64,000 nucleotides of DNA from positions 62,001 through 126,000 of the forward strand of contig JAIVFU010000002.1 in the NCBI GenBank assembly GCA_020829485.1, written 5' to 3'. The DNA is from Nostoc sp. CHAB 5834. Its GTDB lineage: Bacteria; Cyanobacteriota; Cyanobacteriia; Cyanobacteriales; Nostocaceae. Under the pieces are notes generated by a model. The model was not told where the DNA came from, did no database searches, and worked only from the letters and a program-made list of their open reading frames with translations. Both the position numbers and the translations under genes were made by a program. This document shows, one piece after another, positions 8,450 through 17,380 of the stretch (the stretch's first letter is position 1; every line of letters starts with the position of its first letter).

Positions 8450-10306
8450 ATGGAGCAGTTTCTATTTTCAACAAGTTGGTTTGTGCCTTTATATAGCTTA
8501 TTAGGCGCAATTTTGACGTTGCCGTGGGGAATAGGAATAATTCAGCGAACGGGGCCAAGACCTGCGGCATACATAAACTTGTTGACGACGGTTTTGGCTT
8601 TTACCCATAGTCTGTTTGTATTTAACATTATCTGGGATAGAGAACCAGAAAAGTTACTGGTGCCGTGGTTTAAAGCTGCTGATTTAGACTTATCTTTTGC
8701 CTTGGAACTCTCAACAGTGAGTATTGGGGCAACAGTTTTAATTACAGGGTTAAGCTTACTTGCACAAGTTTACGCTCTGGGTTACATGGAAAAAGACTGG
8801 TCGTTGGCGCGTTTTTTTTCGCTGCTGGGATTTTTTGAAGCAGCCCTGAGTGCTTTAGCAATCAGTGATTCTTTGTTTTTCAGCTATGGGCTTTTGGAAG
8901 TGCTGACGCTTTCGACTTACTTGCTGGTGGGATTCTGGTATGCTCAACCGCTAGTAGTGACAGCAGCGCGGGATGCGTTTTTAACCAAACGGGTGGGAGA
9001 CTTGTTGCTGCTGATGGCTGTGGTGACACTTTCCACCTTAGCCGGGAGTTTGAACTTTTCAGATTTATATGAGTGGGCGCAAACAGCTAATTTAAGCCCA
9101 ATGACATCAACATTACTGGGGTTGGCTTTAATTGCTGGGCCTGCTGGGAAATGCGCTCAATTTCCCCTGCATCTTTGGTTGGATGAGGCAATGGAAGGGC
9201 CCAACCCCGCCTCGGTAATGAGAAACTCACTAGTCGTAGCTGGTGGTGCTTATTTACTGTATAAACTACAACCATTGTTAGCGCTGTCGCCAGTTGCGTT
9301 GAATGTATTAGTAGTAATGGGAACGGTAACGGCAATTGGGGCGACATTAGTATCTATAGCTCAAATTGACATTAAGCGATCGCTATCTCATTCCACCAGT
9401 GCATACATGGGCTTAGTGTTTTTGGCAGTGGGGTTACAGCAAGGGGGAGTGGCCTTGATGTTGCTGTTAACTCATGCGATCGCTAAAGCATTATTATTCA
9501 TGAGTTCCGGTTCAGTAATTTTGACTACCCAAAGCCAAGACTTAACAGAAATGGGCGGTCTGTGGTCAAGGATGCCAGCCACAACTACTGCTTTTATCGT
9601 CGGTGCAGCCGGGATGGTAACACTCCTACCATTGGGAAGCTTTTGGGCTATGTTAGCATGGGCTGACGGTTTTGTGAATATTAGCCCTTGGGTAATTGGG
9701 GTTTTATTATTGGTTAATGGCTTAACAGCATTAAACTTGACCAGAGTATTCAGATTAGTATTTTGGGGTAAACCGCAACAAAAGACCCGTCGTACCCCAG
9801 AAGTTGGTTGGCAGATGGCCTTACCAATGGTGATTCTCACAGTTTTGACTCTGCTTGTACCTCTGATGCTACAGCAATGGTACTTGCTACCAGATTGGGA
9901 AAGTATTAATTGGTCTGTAGCGTTAGCGTTGTTTATTTCTACCGTCGTGGGGGTAGGTGTAGGGTCTACAGTTCATCTACACAAAGCTTGGTCAAGATCG
10001 AGAATCTTGGCGTGGAGATTTGTGCAGGACTTGTTAGGTTATGATTTTTATATTGACCGAGTTTATCGGGTAACGGTAGTGGGTGCAGTCGCACTGCTAT
10101 CTAAAATCTCTGCTTGGAGCGATCGCTATTTAGTCGATGGTCTAGTAAACTTGGTTGGATTTGCGACTATTCTCGGTGGACAAACTTTAAAGTATAGCAT
10201 TTCTGGGCAATCTCAGGGCTATATGTTAACCATCTTAGCCGTCGTTAGCGTCCTGGGTTTATTCATCAGCTGGTCATCTGGTTTACTAGATAAATTACCT
10301 TTTTAA
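8450..10306 (+). CDS. ndhF4: NDH-1 subunit NdhF of the CO2-uptake complex (NdhF4 type)
   Basis: 618 aa integral membrane protein of the NuoL/NdhF family, with about 16 hydrophobic segments. The conserved proton-channel core is visible (GPAGKCAQFPLHLWLDEAMEGP, cited here by its first part, and SHSTSAYMGLVFLAVG). It is the proton-pumping subunit of a specialised NDH-1 complex that couples electron flow to CO2 hydration. The type-4 assignment rests on the following ndhD and the short CupB-type gene, and on linkage to the ccm operon as in other Nostocaceae. It is divergent from ccmK2. The F3-versus-F4 subtype is inferred. Confidence 0.9.
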   Translation: MEQFLFSTSWFVPLYSLLGAILTLPWGIGIIQRTGPRPAAYINLLTTVLAFTHSLFVFNIIWDREPEKLLVPWFKAADLDLSFALELSTVSIGATVLITGLSLLAQVYALGYMEKDWSLARFFSLLGFFEAALSALAISDSLFFSYGLLEVLTLSTYLLVGFWYAQPLVVTAARDAFLTKRVGDLLLLMAVVTLSTLAGSLNFSDLYEWAQTANLSPMTSTLLGLALIAGPAGKCAQFPLHLWLDEAMEGPNPASVMRNSLVVAGGAYLLYKLQPLLALSPVALNVLVVMGTVTAIGATLVSIAQIDIKRSLSHSTSAYMGLVFLAVGLQQGGVALMLLLTHAIAKALLFMSSGSVILTTQSQDLTEMGGLWSRMPATTTAFIVGAAGMVTLLPLGSFWAMLAWADGFVNISPWVIGVLLLVNGLTALNLTRVFRLVFWGKPQQKTRRTPEVGWQMALPMVILTVLTLLVPLMLQQWYLLPDWESINWSVALALFISTVVGVGVGSTVHLHKAWSRSRILAWRFVQDLLGYDFYIDRVYRVTVVGAVALLSKISAWSDRYLVDGLVNLVGFATILGGQTLKYSISGQSQGYMLTILAVVSVLGLFISWSSGLLDKLPF

Positions 10307-10311
10307 GTGAG

Positions 10312-10382
10312 TTAGGAGACGCGATTAAATCGCGTCTGTACAAGAGTATTGAGTAGAGACGCGATTAATCGCGTCTGTACAG
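10312..10382. repeat. two tandem copies of a GACGCGATTAATCGCGTC palindrome
   Basis: The ndhF-ndhD spacer contains GACGCGATT(A)AATCGCGTCTGTACA twice, starting near 10318 and 10357. A third, slightly diverged copy lies at about 49272-49303. Each would form a stable RNA hairpin, and its place between two co-directional genes suggests RNA-level effects. Confidence 0.75.
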
Positions 10383-10440
10383 GTTTTTATTCTCCCCCTG
10401 CTCCCCTGCTTCCCCTACTCCCCTAACCTGAATTCCGTCT

Positions 10441-11943
10441 ATGCTTAGTGTTTTAATTCTAGTGCCGTTAATCGGCGCAGCTTTAATTGGTTTCTCGCCC
10501 TCTGGCATCAGTGGGAAATTCGCCCGTGGGGTGGCTTTGGTCTTTGCCAGTATTGCTTTCTTGTGGACAATCATACTAGCAATTCAGTTCCATCCAGGAG
10601 AAATAACTCAACAGTTTGCCGAGTCTCTGCCTTGGATAGATGTTTTAGGCTTGAACTATAACCTGGGAATAGATGGTTTATCTTTGCCACTGCTGGTTTT
10701 GAACGGAGTGTTAACTTGCATTGCCATTTACAGCAGCGATGAATCCCTACAGCGTCCTAAATTTTATTACTCTTTAATACTATTATTAAGCGCTGGGGTC
10801 ACTGGAGCTTTTCTGGCACAGGATTTACTACTATTTTTCTTGTTTTACGAATTGGAACTAATCCCGCTATATCTGTTGATAGCCATTTGGGGTGGGGAAA
10901 AGCGGGGTTATGCTGCAACAAAATTTCTCATTTATACTGCCGTTTCGGGAATCTTGATTTTAGCAAGTTTTCTCGGCATGGTTTGGCTGAGTGGTTCCTC
11001 TAGCTTTGCACTAGCAACCTTGAATCCTACGACTCTACCTCTAGCGACACAGCTTTTATTGCTAGGGGGAATTTTGGTAGGTTTCGGGATTAAAATTCCT
11101 CTGGTTCCCTTCCATACTTGGTTGCCAGACGCTCACGTTGAAGCTTCCACACCAATTTCTGTGCTGTTGGCTGGAGTGTTGTTGAAGTTGGGAACTTATG
11201 GCTTACTGCGGTTTGGCATGAACTTGTTACCAGAAGCTTGGGCTTATGTGGCTCCTTGGTTAGCAACTTGGGCAGTAGTAAGTGTACTGTATGGTGCATC
11301 CTGCGCGATCGCTCAAACCGATATGAAAAAAATGGTGGCTTACAGTTCCATTGGACACATGGGCTACGTACTTTTGGCGGCGGCAGCTTCCACACCATTA
11401 AGTGTGTTGGGTGCTGTGATGGAGATGATTAGCCACGGCTTGATTTCCGCCATGCTGTTTTTGCTGGTAGGCGTTGTGTATAAAAAAGCCGGAAGCCGGG
11501 ATTTAGAAGTCATCCAAGGATTGCTAAACCCAGAACGGGGTATGCCAGTAATTGGTAGCTTAATGATTGTCGGAGTTATGGCTAGCGCTGGTATACCGGG
11601 AATGCTGGGGTTTATTTCCGAATTCATCGTTTTTCGGGGGAGTTTTCCAGTTTTTCCAGTGCAAACGCTGCTATCAATGCTTGGTACAGGGTTAACTGCG
11701 GTTTACTTCCTAATACTTCTCAACCGCGCCTTTTTTGGACGCTTGTCTGCACAAGTTACCAACTTACCACGGGTGTATTGGAGCGATCGCGCCCCAGCTG
11801 CAATTTTAGCTGTGCTGATTGTGATTTTCGGTATTCAGCCTGGTTGGTTAGCACGCTGGACTGAACCAACAATTACAGCAATGGTGAATAGCCAAAACGT
11901 AGTAGTAGCAGTGTCTTTGGATAAAGTGGGGAATGGGGAGTAG
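10441..11943 (+). CDS. ndhD4: NDH-1 subunit NdhD of the CO2-uptake complex (NdhD4 type)
   Basis: 500 aa NuoM/NdhD-family membrane subunit with about 14 hydrophobic helices. Hallmarks are FYELELIPLYLLIAIWGG, PFHTWLPDAHVEASTPISV and KKMVAYSSIGHMGYV. It is the second antiporter-like subunit of the NDH-1MS' complex. It follows ndhF by 134 bp (with hairpin repeats) and precedes cupB. An ATG at 10441 gives the normal N terminus. Subtype 4 is inferred from context. Confidence 0.9.
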   Translation: MLSVLILVPLIGAALIGFSPSGISGKFARGVALVFASIAFLWTIILAIQFHPGEITQQFAESLPWIDVLGLNYNLGIDGLSLPLLVLNGVLTCIAIYSSDESLQRPKFYYSLILLLSAGVTGAFLAQDLLLFFLFYELELIPLYLLIAIWGGEKRGYAATKFLIYTAVSGILILASFLGMVWLSGSSSFALATLNPTTLPLATQLLLLGGILVGFGIKIPLVPFHTWLPDAHVEASTPISVLLAGVLLKLGTYGLLRFGMNLLPEAWAYVAPWLATWAVVSVLYGASCAIAQTDMKKMVAYSSIGHMGYVLLAAAASTPLSVLGAVMEMISHGLISAMLFLLVGVVYKKAGSRDLEVIQGLLNPERGMPVIGSLMIVGVMASAGIPGMLGFISEFIVFRGSFPVFPVQTLLSMLGTGLTAVYFLILLNRAFFGRLSAQVTNLPRVYWSDRAPAAILAVLIVIFGIQPGWLARWTEPTITAMVNSQNVVVAVSLDKVGNGE

Positions 11944-12111
11944 GGAATGGGGAAGAAGCAAGGGAGAAAAGTTTTCCCCTGAGCAAGCAGCAGCACCCCG
12001 CCCCTAGAGCCTCTTTTGAATGCCCAATGCCCAATGCCCTAATTCTTGTTCTTTTTGGAGAGATATACGACTCGTATTTGATTTTTTTCAAAAATCAGTG
12101 CACTTTGAAAA

Positions 12112-12170
12112 GGCTTCTTCCCTACTCCCTACTCCCTACTCCCTACTCCCTACTCCCTACTCCCTACCTA
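12112..12170. repeat. (CTCCCTA)n heptamer tandem repeat
   Basis: About seven perfect copies of CTCCCTA lie just upstream of cupB, after a G-rich counterpart (GGGGAATGGGGAGTAGGG, 11931-11952). This is an STRR-type heptanucleotide array typical of Nostocaceae. Confidence 0.85.
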
Positions 12171-12209
12171 CACAAATAATTTAAAAAATCAAAGCGGACT
12201 ACTATAGCA

Positions 12210-13340
12210 ATGGTAACTATTAAAAAGAAAGCGGTTCACAATCCCTTAGCTGAGTATATTGAACGTTTGCAAAAAGGAGAGGCATTACTCCCTGATAATC
12301 CAGAAAATGTGCTGGAAGTTGTTGGTATTCTTAAAAGTTATGGCGTAGTTTTAGATGCTTATTCAAAAAATCTTAATTATATTGCCGAGCATCAGTTTTT
12401 AATATTTTTCCCATTTTTTAAATACTTTAACGGAGAAGTTTCTTTTCAAAAATTACTTCGTCACTGGTGGCATAATCGAATTAATTTTGAATATGCCGAA
12501 TATTGCATGAAAGCCATGATGTGGCACGGTGGCGGCGGACTAGATACCTATTTAGATACAGAAGAATTTCAACAAAGAGCGCAAGCTGTTATCAACGCAA
12601 AATTTAAAAATAATCCCTTAATTCTGGGTATTAACCAACTGTTTCCAGATTTCTTAACAGAGAACTTGCGCGTCTCTGCTTACTACACTGGTTTAGGCCA
12701 ATTCTGGCGAGTCATGGCTGATATGTTCCTCAACTTATCAGACCTCTACGACGAAGGCGAAATTAGATCGATTCCCCAAGTTGTAGAACATATTAAAGCA
12801 GGGTTAGTAGCAAATGCATCAAACCCAATTACCTACGCCGTCAAAATTCGAGGTGAGGTCTATGAAATCATTCCCAAAAGCGTTGGCTTGACCTTCTTAG
12901 CAGATACAGCAATACCTTATGTAGAAGCAGTATTTTTTCGGGGAACTCCTTTTCACGGTACAGTTTCATACAACGCCCAAGGATATCAAATTCCCCCAGA
13001 TCAAACTCGATTTCAATATGGCGCATTATATGCCGATCCTTTACCTATTGGCGGCGCGGGTATTCCTCCCACCTTATTGATGCAGGATATGCGTCATTAT
13101 CTTCCAGAGTATTTGCACGAAATTTATCGTCGCAGTCTTCGTGGTGAAGATGATTTGCGGGTACAAATTTGCATGAGTTTCCAAAAATCGATGTTTTGCG
13201 TAACGACAGCAACGATTTTAGGACTGATGCCTTATCCTTTGGATACTAAAGATCCAAATGAGGAAAAAGGTAATCGAGTTTATTTAGAGAAGTGGATGAG
13301 TCGGTTAGAAACTTCGCGGTTGCTAGATGTGAATAAATAG
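12210..13340 (+). CDS. cupB: CO2-uptake protein CupB (ChpX)
   Basis: 376 aa soluble protein that binds the NdhF4/NdhD4 module and provides the carbonic-anhydrase-like CO2-hydration site. The diagnostic segment is LLRHWWHNRINFEYAEYC at about 82-99. H85 and R90 are spaced exactly as the zinc-site His130/Arg135 pair described for CupA. The length (376 rather than about 440) favours CupB over CupA. It is the third gene of the ndhF-ndhD-cup set. Nothing odd was seen in the frame. Confidence 0.88.
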   Translation: MVTIKKKAVHNPLAEYIERLQKGEALLPDNPENVLEVVGILKSYGVVLDAYSKNLNYIAEHQFLIFFPFFKYFNGEVSFQKLLRHWWHNRINFEYAEYCMKAMMWHGGGGLDTYLDTEEFQQRAQAVINAKFKNNPLILGINQLFPDFLTENLRVSAYYTGLGQFWRVMADMFLNLSDLYDEGEIRSIPQVVEHIKAGLVANASNPITYAVKIRGEVYEIIPKSVGLTFLADTAIPYVEAVFFRGTPFHGTVSYNAQGYQIPPDQTRFQYGALYADPLPIGGAGIPPTLLMQDMRHYLPEYLHEIYRRSLRGEDDLRVQICMSFQKSMFCVTTATILGLMPYPLDTKDPNEEKGNRVYLEKWMSRLETSRLLDVNK

Positions 13341-13347
13341 GTAAAGA

Positions 13348-14070
13348 TTAGACCTCTGGTTCGATACCTAGCGATCGCAATTGAGCAGTTAAGCGATCGG
13401 CTCTTTGGCGTTCTTGCTCGGCTCTTTCTTCGCCCGTCAACAACAAATTACCTTGTAAATCCCACCAACGCAGCCAAGGTAATTGCATATTCTGATATTG
13501 TCCCTGCCAAATCCCTAACTCAACCCCTAAAGGATTTATGGGATAATGTCCGCGTTCATTCGCTGTTAATAACTGATATTGTCCACCAATTAATTCATAA
13601 ACTTCTACGCTAACTTTATTCACTTCATAAATGCCGTAGAAGGGAGGACGAATCACTTGCTCATAAATCCAAAATTTCCCCTTCCAAGGAGTTTTGTCTC
13701 GCTCCTCACTACCATCGCCAGAGACAAATTCTAATGCAATCAATGGAGCAATAAACTCTCGCCAGAGTACATAAGACCTGCGCGTTTGTCCATTCAAAGT
13801 AGGTGGTACATTCCCTACATAAAACCAGTCTGGTGCTTCTGCGCCTTTTTCTGGGGGGTCAGTTATCCGCCAATAGATACCGCTATCTTGACCAATACAG
13901 TATTGCCCATCGGGATGACGTTTTTGTAATATCGGTTTAATCGAGTCTGTTAATAGAATGCTTTGGGGATGTTCCTGAAAGTTTTTCACGAATGTACCGT
14001 CAGACTCAGGAAGCTGCCTATGGTCTGGGAATGGGGTGAGGGCGGTGGATGGATCGGTTGCAGAGGTCAT
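13348..14070 (-). CDS. Uma2-family (DUF820) putative endonuclease
   Basis: 240 aa protein of the Uma2/DUF820 family, a PD-(D/E)XK nuclease-like group greatly expanded in cyanobacteria. Core features are APDWFYVGNVPP, PLIALEFVSGDG and WIYEQVIRPPFYGIYE. The typical Arg/Glu-rich coiled tail follows, ending LRSLGIEPEV. Function in cells is unknown. A degenerate copy of its last codons occurs at 17630-17671, on the other side of the DUF262 cassette. Confidence 0.85.
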   Translation of the reverse strand: MTSATDPSTALTPFPDHRQLPESDGTFVKNFQEHPQSILLTDSIKPILQKRHPDGQYCIGQDSGIYWRITDPPEKGAEAPDWFYVGNVPPTLNGQTRRSYVLWREFIAPLIALEFVSGDGSEERDKTPWKGKFWIYEQVIRPPFYGIYEVNKVSVEVYELIGGQYQLLTANERGHYPINPLGVELGIWQGQYQNMQLPWLRWWDLQGNLLLTGEERAEQERQRADRLTAQLRSLGIEPEV

Positions 14071-14150
14071 AAGACTACCTTTGCAGAATGTAAGGGTTGT
14101 TTTTTAGTTTAGCAGTGGAAGAAGGGAGAAGGGCGATCGCAATATTTCTA

Positions 14151-15140
14151 TTAAGTTCTATACTTTACTGTAGAAAGATGGCGACCAATATAGCCAATAA
14201 TCACTATTCCTGGTTGTTCTGCTAAAAAATAGATTCGCCAGTTACAGAACCTCAATTTAACGTGTCGTTCAAATAAGCGATCTTTACCATCAGGACAACG
14301 AAAAGTTCTTTCTTTAAAATATTTATCAAGCGTTGGTTTACTTTCCCCCGATTCTTCAACAGGATACCCGTCGAGATTGAAATAGCCATTATTCCAGTCT
14401 TTACAGCATTTGTGAAGCTCAAATAATATGCTTACAACAGGCTGTAATTCCAACTGTCCAGTACGGATATCTTCTAACTGCTTTCTAACAACATCGCAGA
14501 ATTCTAGGTTAGGAAATAATTCCTCTCTGCGATTCCAAACTTCTAACCCATCGCTAACATTTTGATAAATGCGCTCTTGGTGTTGTTGAATCAGACTAGC
14601 GTGTTCTTGTACATGGCTGCTACGGCTAGCATGGATGATTTCTACAATTTCGCTGATTATCTCTCCATACTCATCCAAGCATCGAAATTCAAGTTTTACA
14701 TGGTTACAATCCCAGCATTCCTGAGAGAGCAAGCTGATTGCAATCGTATTAATTGTGATCGTATTAAGTACATAAGCAATACCAAGCCCAATAGCCATTT
14801 CTCCTTGATGAAAAAATTCAGATAAGCTAGTATTATTTTCAATATCTTGGATCTCTGAATTTGCAATATCAGTTGAGAAAGGTGCTTTAGTTACAAGAGT
14901 TTTGATAAAAAGTCGTTCAACTTGATCCGCGTCATTATCATTAAGCCAGCGGCGAAGAGGATAGTTAGGTGCAAGTATTGTTGTATGAAAATTCTCTTTT
15001 GTGCGAAGACTTACCTTTACTTGTTGAGCTTTGACTGCTTGTATTGTCTTAATTAACTCCGACATTCTTTGCTGTGCTACTTGTTCATTCGGAGCCGGAT
15101 TTCGCAGAGATAACTCATTTAATATTAAGTCAAAATCCAC
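14151..15140 (-). CDS. unknown protein, third gene of DUF262-ATPase cassette
   Basis: 329 aa, not recognised. The start codon lies 3 bp after the stop of the ATPase gene, so translation is probably coupled. The N-terminal half is mixed alpha/beta. A helix-rich region (about 175-250) contains HVQEHASLIQQHQERIYQ. The last ~50 residues (HVKLRFCNWRIYFLA, then VIIGYIGRHLST) have the strand pattern of RelE/ParE-like or related small nuclease folds; this is a weak resemblance only. The position suggests an effector or accessory subunit of the cassette. No start better than ATG 15140 is visible. Confidence 0.75.
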   Translation of the reverse strand: MDFDLILNELSLRNPAPNEQVAQQRMSELIKTIQAVKAQQVKVSLRTKENFHTTILAPNYPLRRWLNDNDADQVERLFIKTLVTKAPFSTDIANSEIQDIENNTSLSEFFHQGEMAIGLGIAYVLNTITINTIAISLLSQECWDCNHVKLEFRCLDEYGEIISEIVEIIHASRSSHVQEHASLIQQHQERIYQNVSDGLEVWNRREELFPNLEFCDVVRKQLEDIRTGQLELQPVVSILFELHKCCKDWNNGYFNLDGYPVEESGESKPTLDKYFKERTFRCPDGKDRLFERHVKLRFCNWRIYFLAEQPGIVIIGYIGRHLSTVKYRT

Positions 15141-15143
15141 CTT

Positions 15144-16265
15144 TTACTCTCCCGCAGGCTCAAGTAAAACATCTAAACTTTTTTCCCATTCATCGAAAAA
15201 ACCATCAGGCCATTTATCAATTCTGCCATTCCGATCAATATGTGGAGATACTACTTCAGTAACAGTTTGCCCTTCTTTTTCTTTTCGCTGAAAATAATGT
15301 AACTGAACATCATAGGGCTTAATTTTTCCCCCATGAACAGCAAGACGAATACCATTTAGCACATGATCACTATGAGTTTCTATTAGTATTTGAATTCCAC
15401 AACTAGCTGCAAGCGATAATAATTCACCCATCTTGACTTGCCCTTTAGGATGTAGATGTGCCTCTGGATTTTCAATTATAATTAGTGTACCCGGAGAAGA
15501 TGATAAAACTGCTACGATAATCGGTAATGTGTAACTAATTCCAAATCCGACATTAGTAGTACGATAGGGGTTACTATCCCCATAAAAATATTGTAAACTT
15601 ATCAAACCTATATCTGAATTAGAGTTAATTTTAATCCTTGTACCAGGACTAACTTCTCTTATCCATCCTTCAACCTGGCTACTAAGAGTGTTAGATTTTG
15701 CCATCGGATGTCTTAGTTTAGTTTGAAGAACATCTTTATCTTGATTAATTGCTAAAAAATGTGCAGTATATTCACCCTTACTACCTAACTGTCCTAGTCG
15801 CCTTGCTTGATAATCTGACATATCATAAGATGTTCGTGGCCCGAGACGTTCAGCCTGTAAATAGTGAAATCTTCTATTGAAAGGACTTAATTTATAGACA
15901 TTCTCAATTGGTAATTTAGAATCTAAATTATTTAAAACATCTGCACCTGTCTTAATGAGGTCATAGCTAAAACGCCAAATTCCTTTTTTTCCATCATTCC
16001 AAATAATGTCGAAACCAAGATAATCTTCTTTGGCTCTTTCACAAAATGCATCTTTAGCAGTACCAATACGTACTAATTCACCATTCAATGCTAAACCAAC
16101 ATTTGGCAATAATTCTTGTTGATAAGATTGGCGCAGCAAAAGTAGCGATTGTAGTACAGAAGATTTTCCCGTACTATTTAGACCAGAAAGTAAAGTTAGT
16201 GGCTTAAATTCAATTAACTGATTTTCAAACGCTTTGTAATTGGTCAATCTTAGAGAATTAATCAT
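15144..16265 (-). CDS. AAA ATPase with DUF3696 C-terminal domain
   Basis: 373 aa ABC/SMC-like ATPase of the OLD/RecF-related AAA_15/21 group. Walker A is GLNSTGKSSVL (about 28-38). Walker B with catalytic acid is TLIIIENPEAHLHP. The switch motif is ILIETHSDHVLNGIR. The C terminus (HIDRNGRIDKWPDGFFDEWEKS) is the DUF3696 signature. There is no TOPRIM nuclease domain, unlike true OLD proteins. Its start overlaps the stop of the DUF262 gene (ATGA, 16262-16265). Such ATPases serve as sensors in many anti-phage systems; that role is inferred here. Confidence 0.88.
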   Translation of the reverse strand: MINSLRLTNYKAFENQLIEFKPLTLLSGLNSTGKSSVLQSLLLLRQSYQQELLPNVGLALNGELVRIGTAKDAFCERAKEDYLGFDIIWNDGKKGIWRFSYDLIKTGADVLNNLDSKLPIENVYKLSPFNRRFHYLQAERLGPRTSYDMSDYQARRLGQLGSKGEYTAHFLAINQDKDVLQTKLRHPMAKSNTLSSQVEGWIREVSPGTRIKINSNSDIGLISLQYFYGDSNPYRTTNVGFGISYTLPIIVAVLSSSPGTLIIIENPEAHLHPKGQVKMGELLSLAASCGIQILIETHSDHVLNGIRLAVHGGKIKPYDVQLHYFQRKEKEGQTVTEVVSPHIDRNGRIDKWPDGFFDEWEKSLDVLLEPAGE

Positions 16266-17380
16266 AATAATACTTCTTGGATAATTTTTTCAACTGTTTC
16301 AAATCTATGCTCTATTTTGTTTGCTGCTTGAGATATTGATACTAGAAATTCTGTATCGTTGTCCACATATTTAACAAAAGTATCTATTAGTTGTTTTTTT
16401 CTCTCTTTTAATATTTCAATATTTTGAGTATCGAGCTTTGCAAGATTTACAGACCAAACTTCAAACAAGGATTTATTGAGTGGGAATTTTCTTTTATTTT
16501 TCTTAGAAATTTTGCGAAAAGCATTATTATTAAAAATATCAAATGCTGCACTCATGGCTTTTTTAAACATTTCTTCTAAGCTTTGTATTTCTTCCTGACA
16601 AAGACTATTTATCTTCGATAAAGCTTTACTTAAAAAAGAATCTCTAGTTTCATCTTGATACTCTTTATAAGAAATCAAATAAAAAGCAATAAATCCTAGT
16701 ACAAACTCTCTATCATCCATTCTCTTTTTTTTGTCTGGGCTAAGATTAACAACACGTTTGAACTCTGGTAAAGAAGCTAGATTAGCCAAAAGTTTTGTAG
16801 CTTGCCCAGGATTTAAAGCATGTCGCAGTTCCTGATTTGAAAGACGTACACCTCCTGTATTGATACGTTTGAAGATATTATACTTAACTTCCAAAGGTGT
16901 GCCTTTTTCAATTAAATATACTGTAACTTGAGTTTCTAATATCCGACGTTGATATCTGCGCTCTAATTCGTCATAAACTTTATTATTAAGCTCTTTCAGG
17001 TATTCTAATCCAACTAGTTTAAGGCTTTTATCAATAACAAAATGCTTGAGTGCAGACAATCTTTGTAAGCCATCTACAACTACCCATTCATCTTCATTTG
17101 TAGCATCAATATAAAAAGCAGGCAATGGAATTCTAATTAGAATAGATTCAATTAATTTACCTTTTGCTTCTAGAGTCCATATATTTGCTTGTCGTTGAAA
17201 TTCAGGTGCTAAATCAAGCGCATCTTCGTTAATTCTTCTGAGTAATTGCTCAATAGTTGGCTCCCTTGTAACAATATTTATTTTCTCAGGGTCATACTGA
17301 AATGTAACTTTTTCTTCTTGTTCTTCATCATTGTCTTCTTCATCAGCTAATTCTGCGTTGTAGTTACTCAAATCTGTCAC
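16262..17380 (-). CDS. DUF262 (ParB/GmrS-like) protein
   Basis: 372 aa. The DUF262 domain is clear: APEFQRQANIW (about 58-68), IRIPLPAFYIDA, VVDGLQRLSALKHF (the DGQQR-type motif) and IFKRINTGGVRLSNQELRHAL. DUF262 is a ParB/Srx-fold domain found in the GmrS half of type IV restriction enzymes and in other defence loci. The HNH-like DUF1524 partner of GmrSD is absent from this protein, whose C-terminal half is Lys-rich helices. It is the first gene of a three-gene cassette and is AT-richer than its neighbours, consistent with transfer. Confidence 0.87.
   Translation of the reverse strand: MTDLSNYNAELADEEDNDEEQEEKVTFQYDPEKINIVTREPTIEQLLRRINEDALDLAPEFQRQANIWTLEAKGKLIESILIRIPLPAFYIDATNEDEWVVVDGLQRLSALKHFVIDKSLKLVGLEYLKELNNKVYDELERRYQRRILETQVTVYLIEKGTPLEVKYNIFKRINTGGVRLSNQELRHALNPGQATKLLANLASLPEFKRVVNLSPDKKKRMDDREFVLGFIAFYLISYKEYQDETRDSFLSKALSKINSLCQEEIQSLEEMFKKAMSAAFDIFNNNAFRKISKKNKRKFPLNKSLFEVWSVNLAKLDTQNIEILKERKKQLIDTFVKYVDNDTEFLVSISQAANKIEHRFETVEKIIQEVLL

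Noticed and set aside
16262..17380. DUF262 protein as a GmrSD type IV restriction enzyme
   Set aside because: No DUF1524 (HNH) domain is present in the protein or its operon; only the DUF262 half matches.
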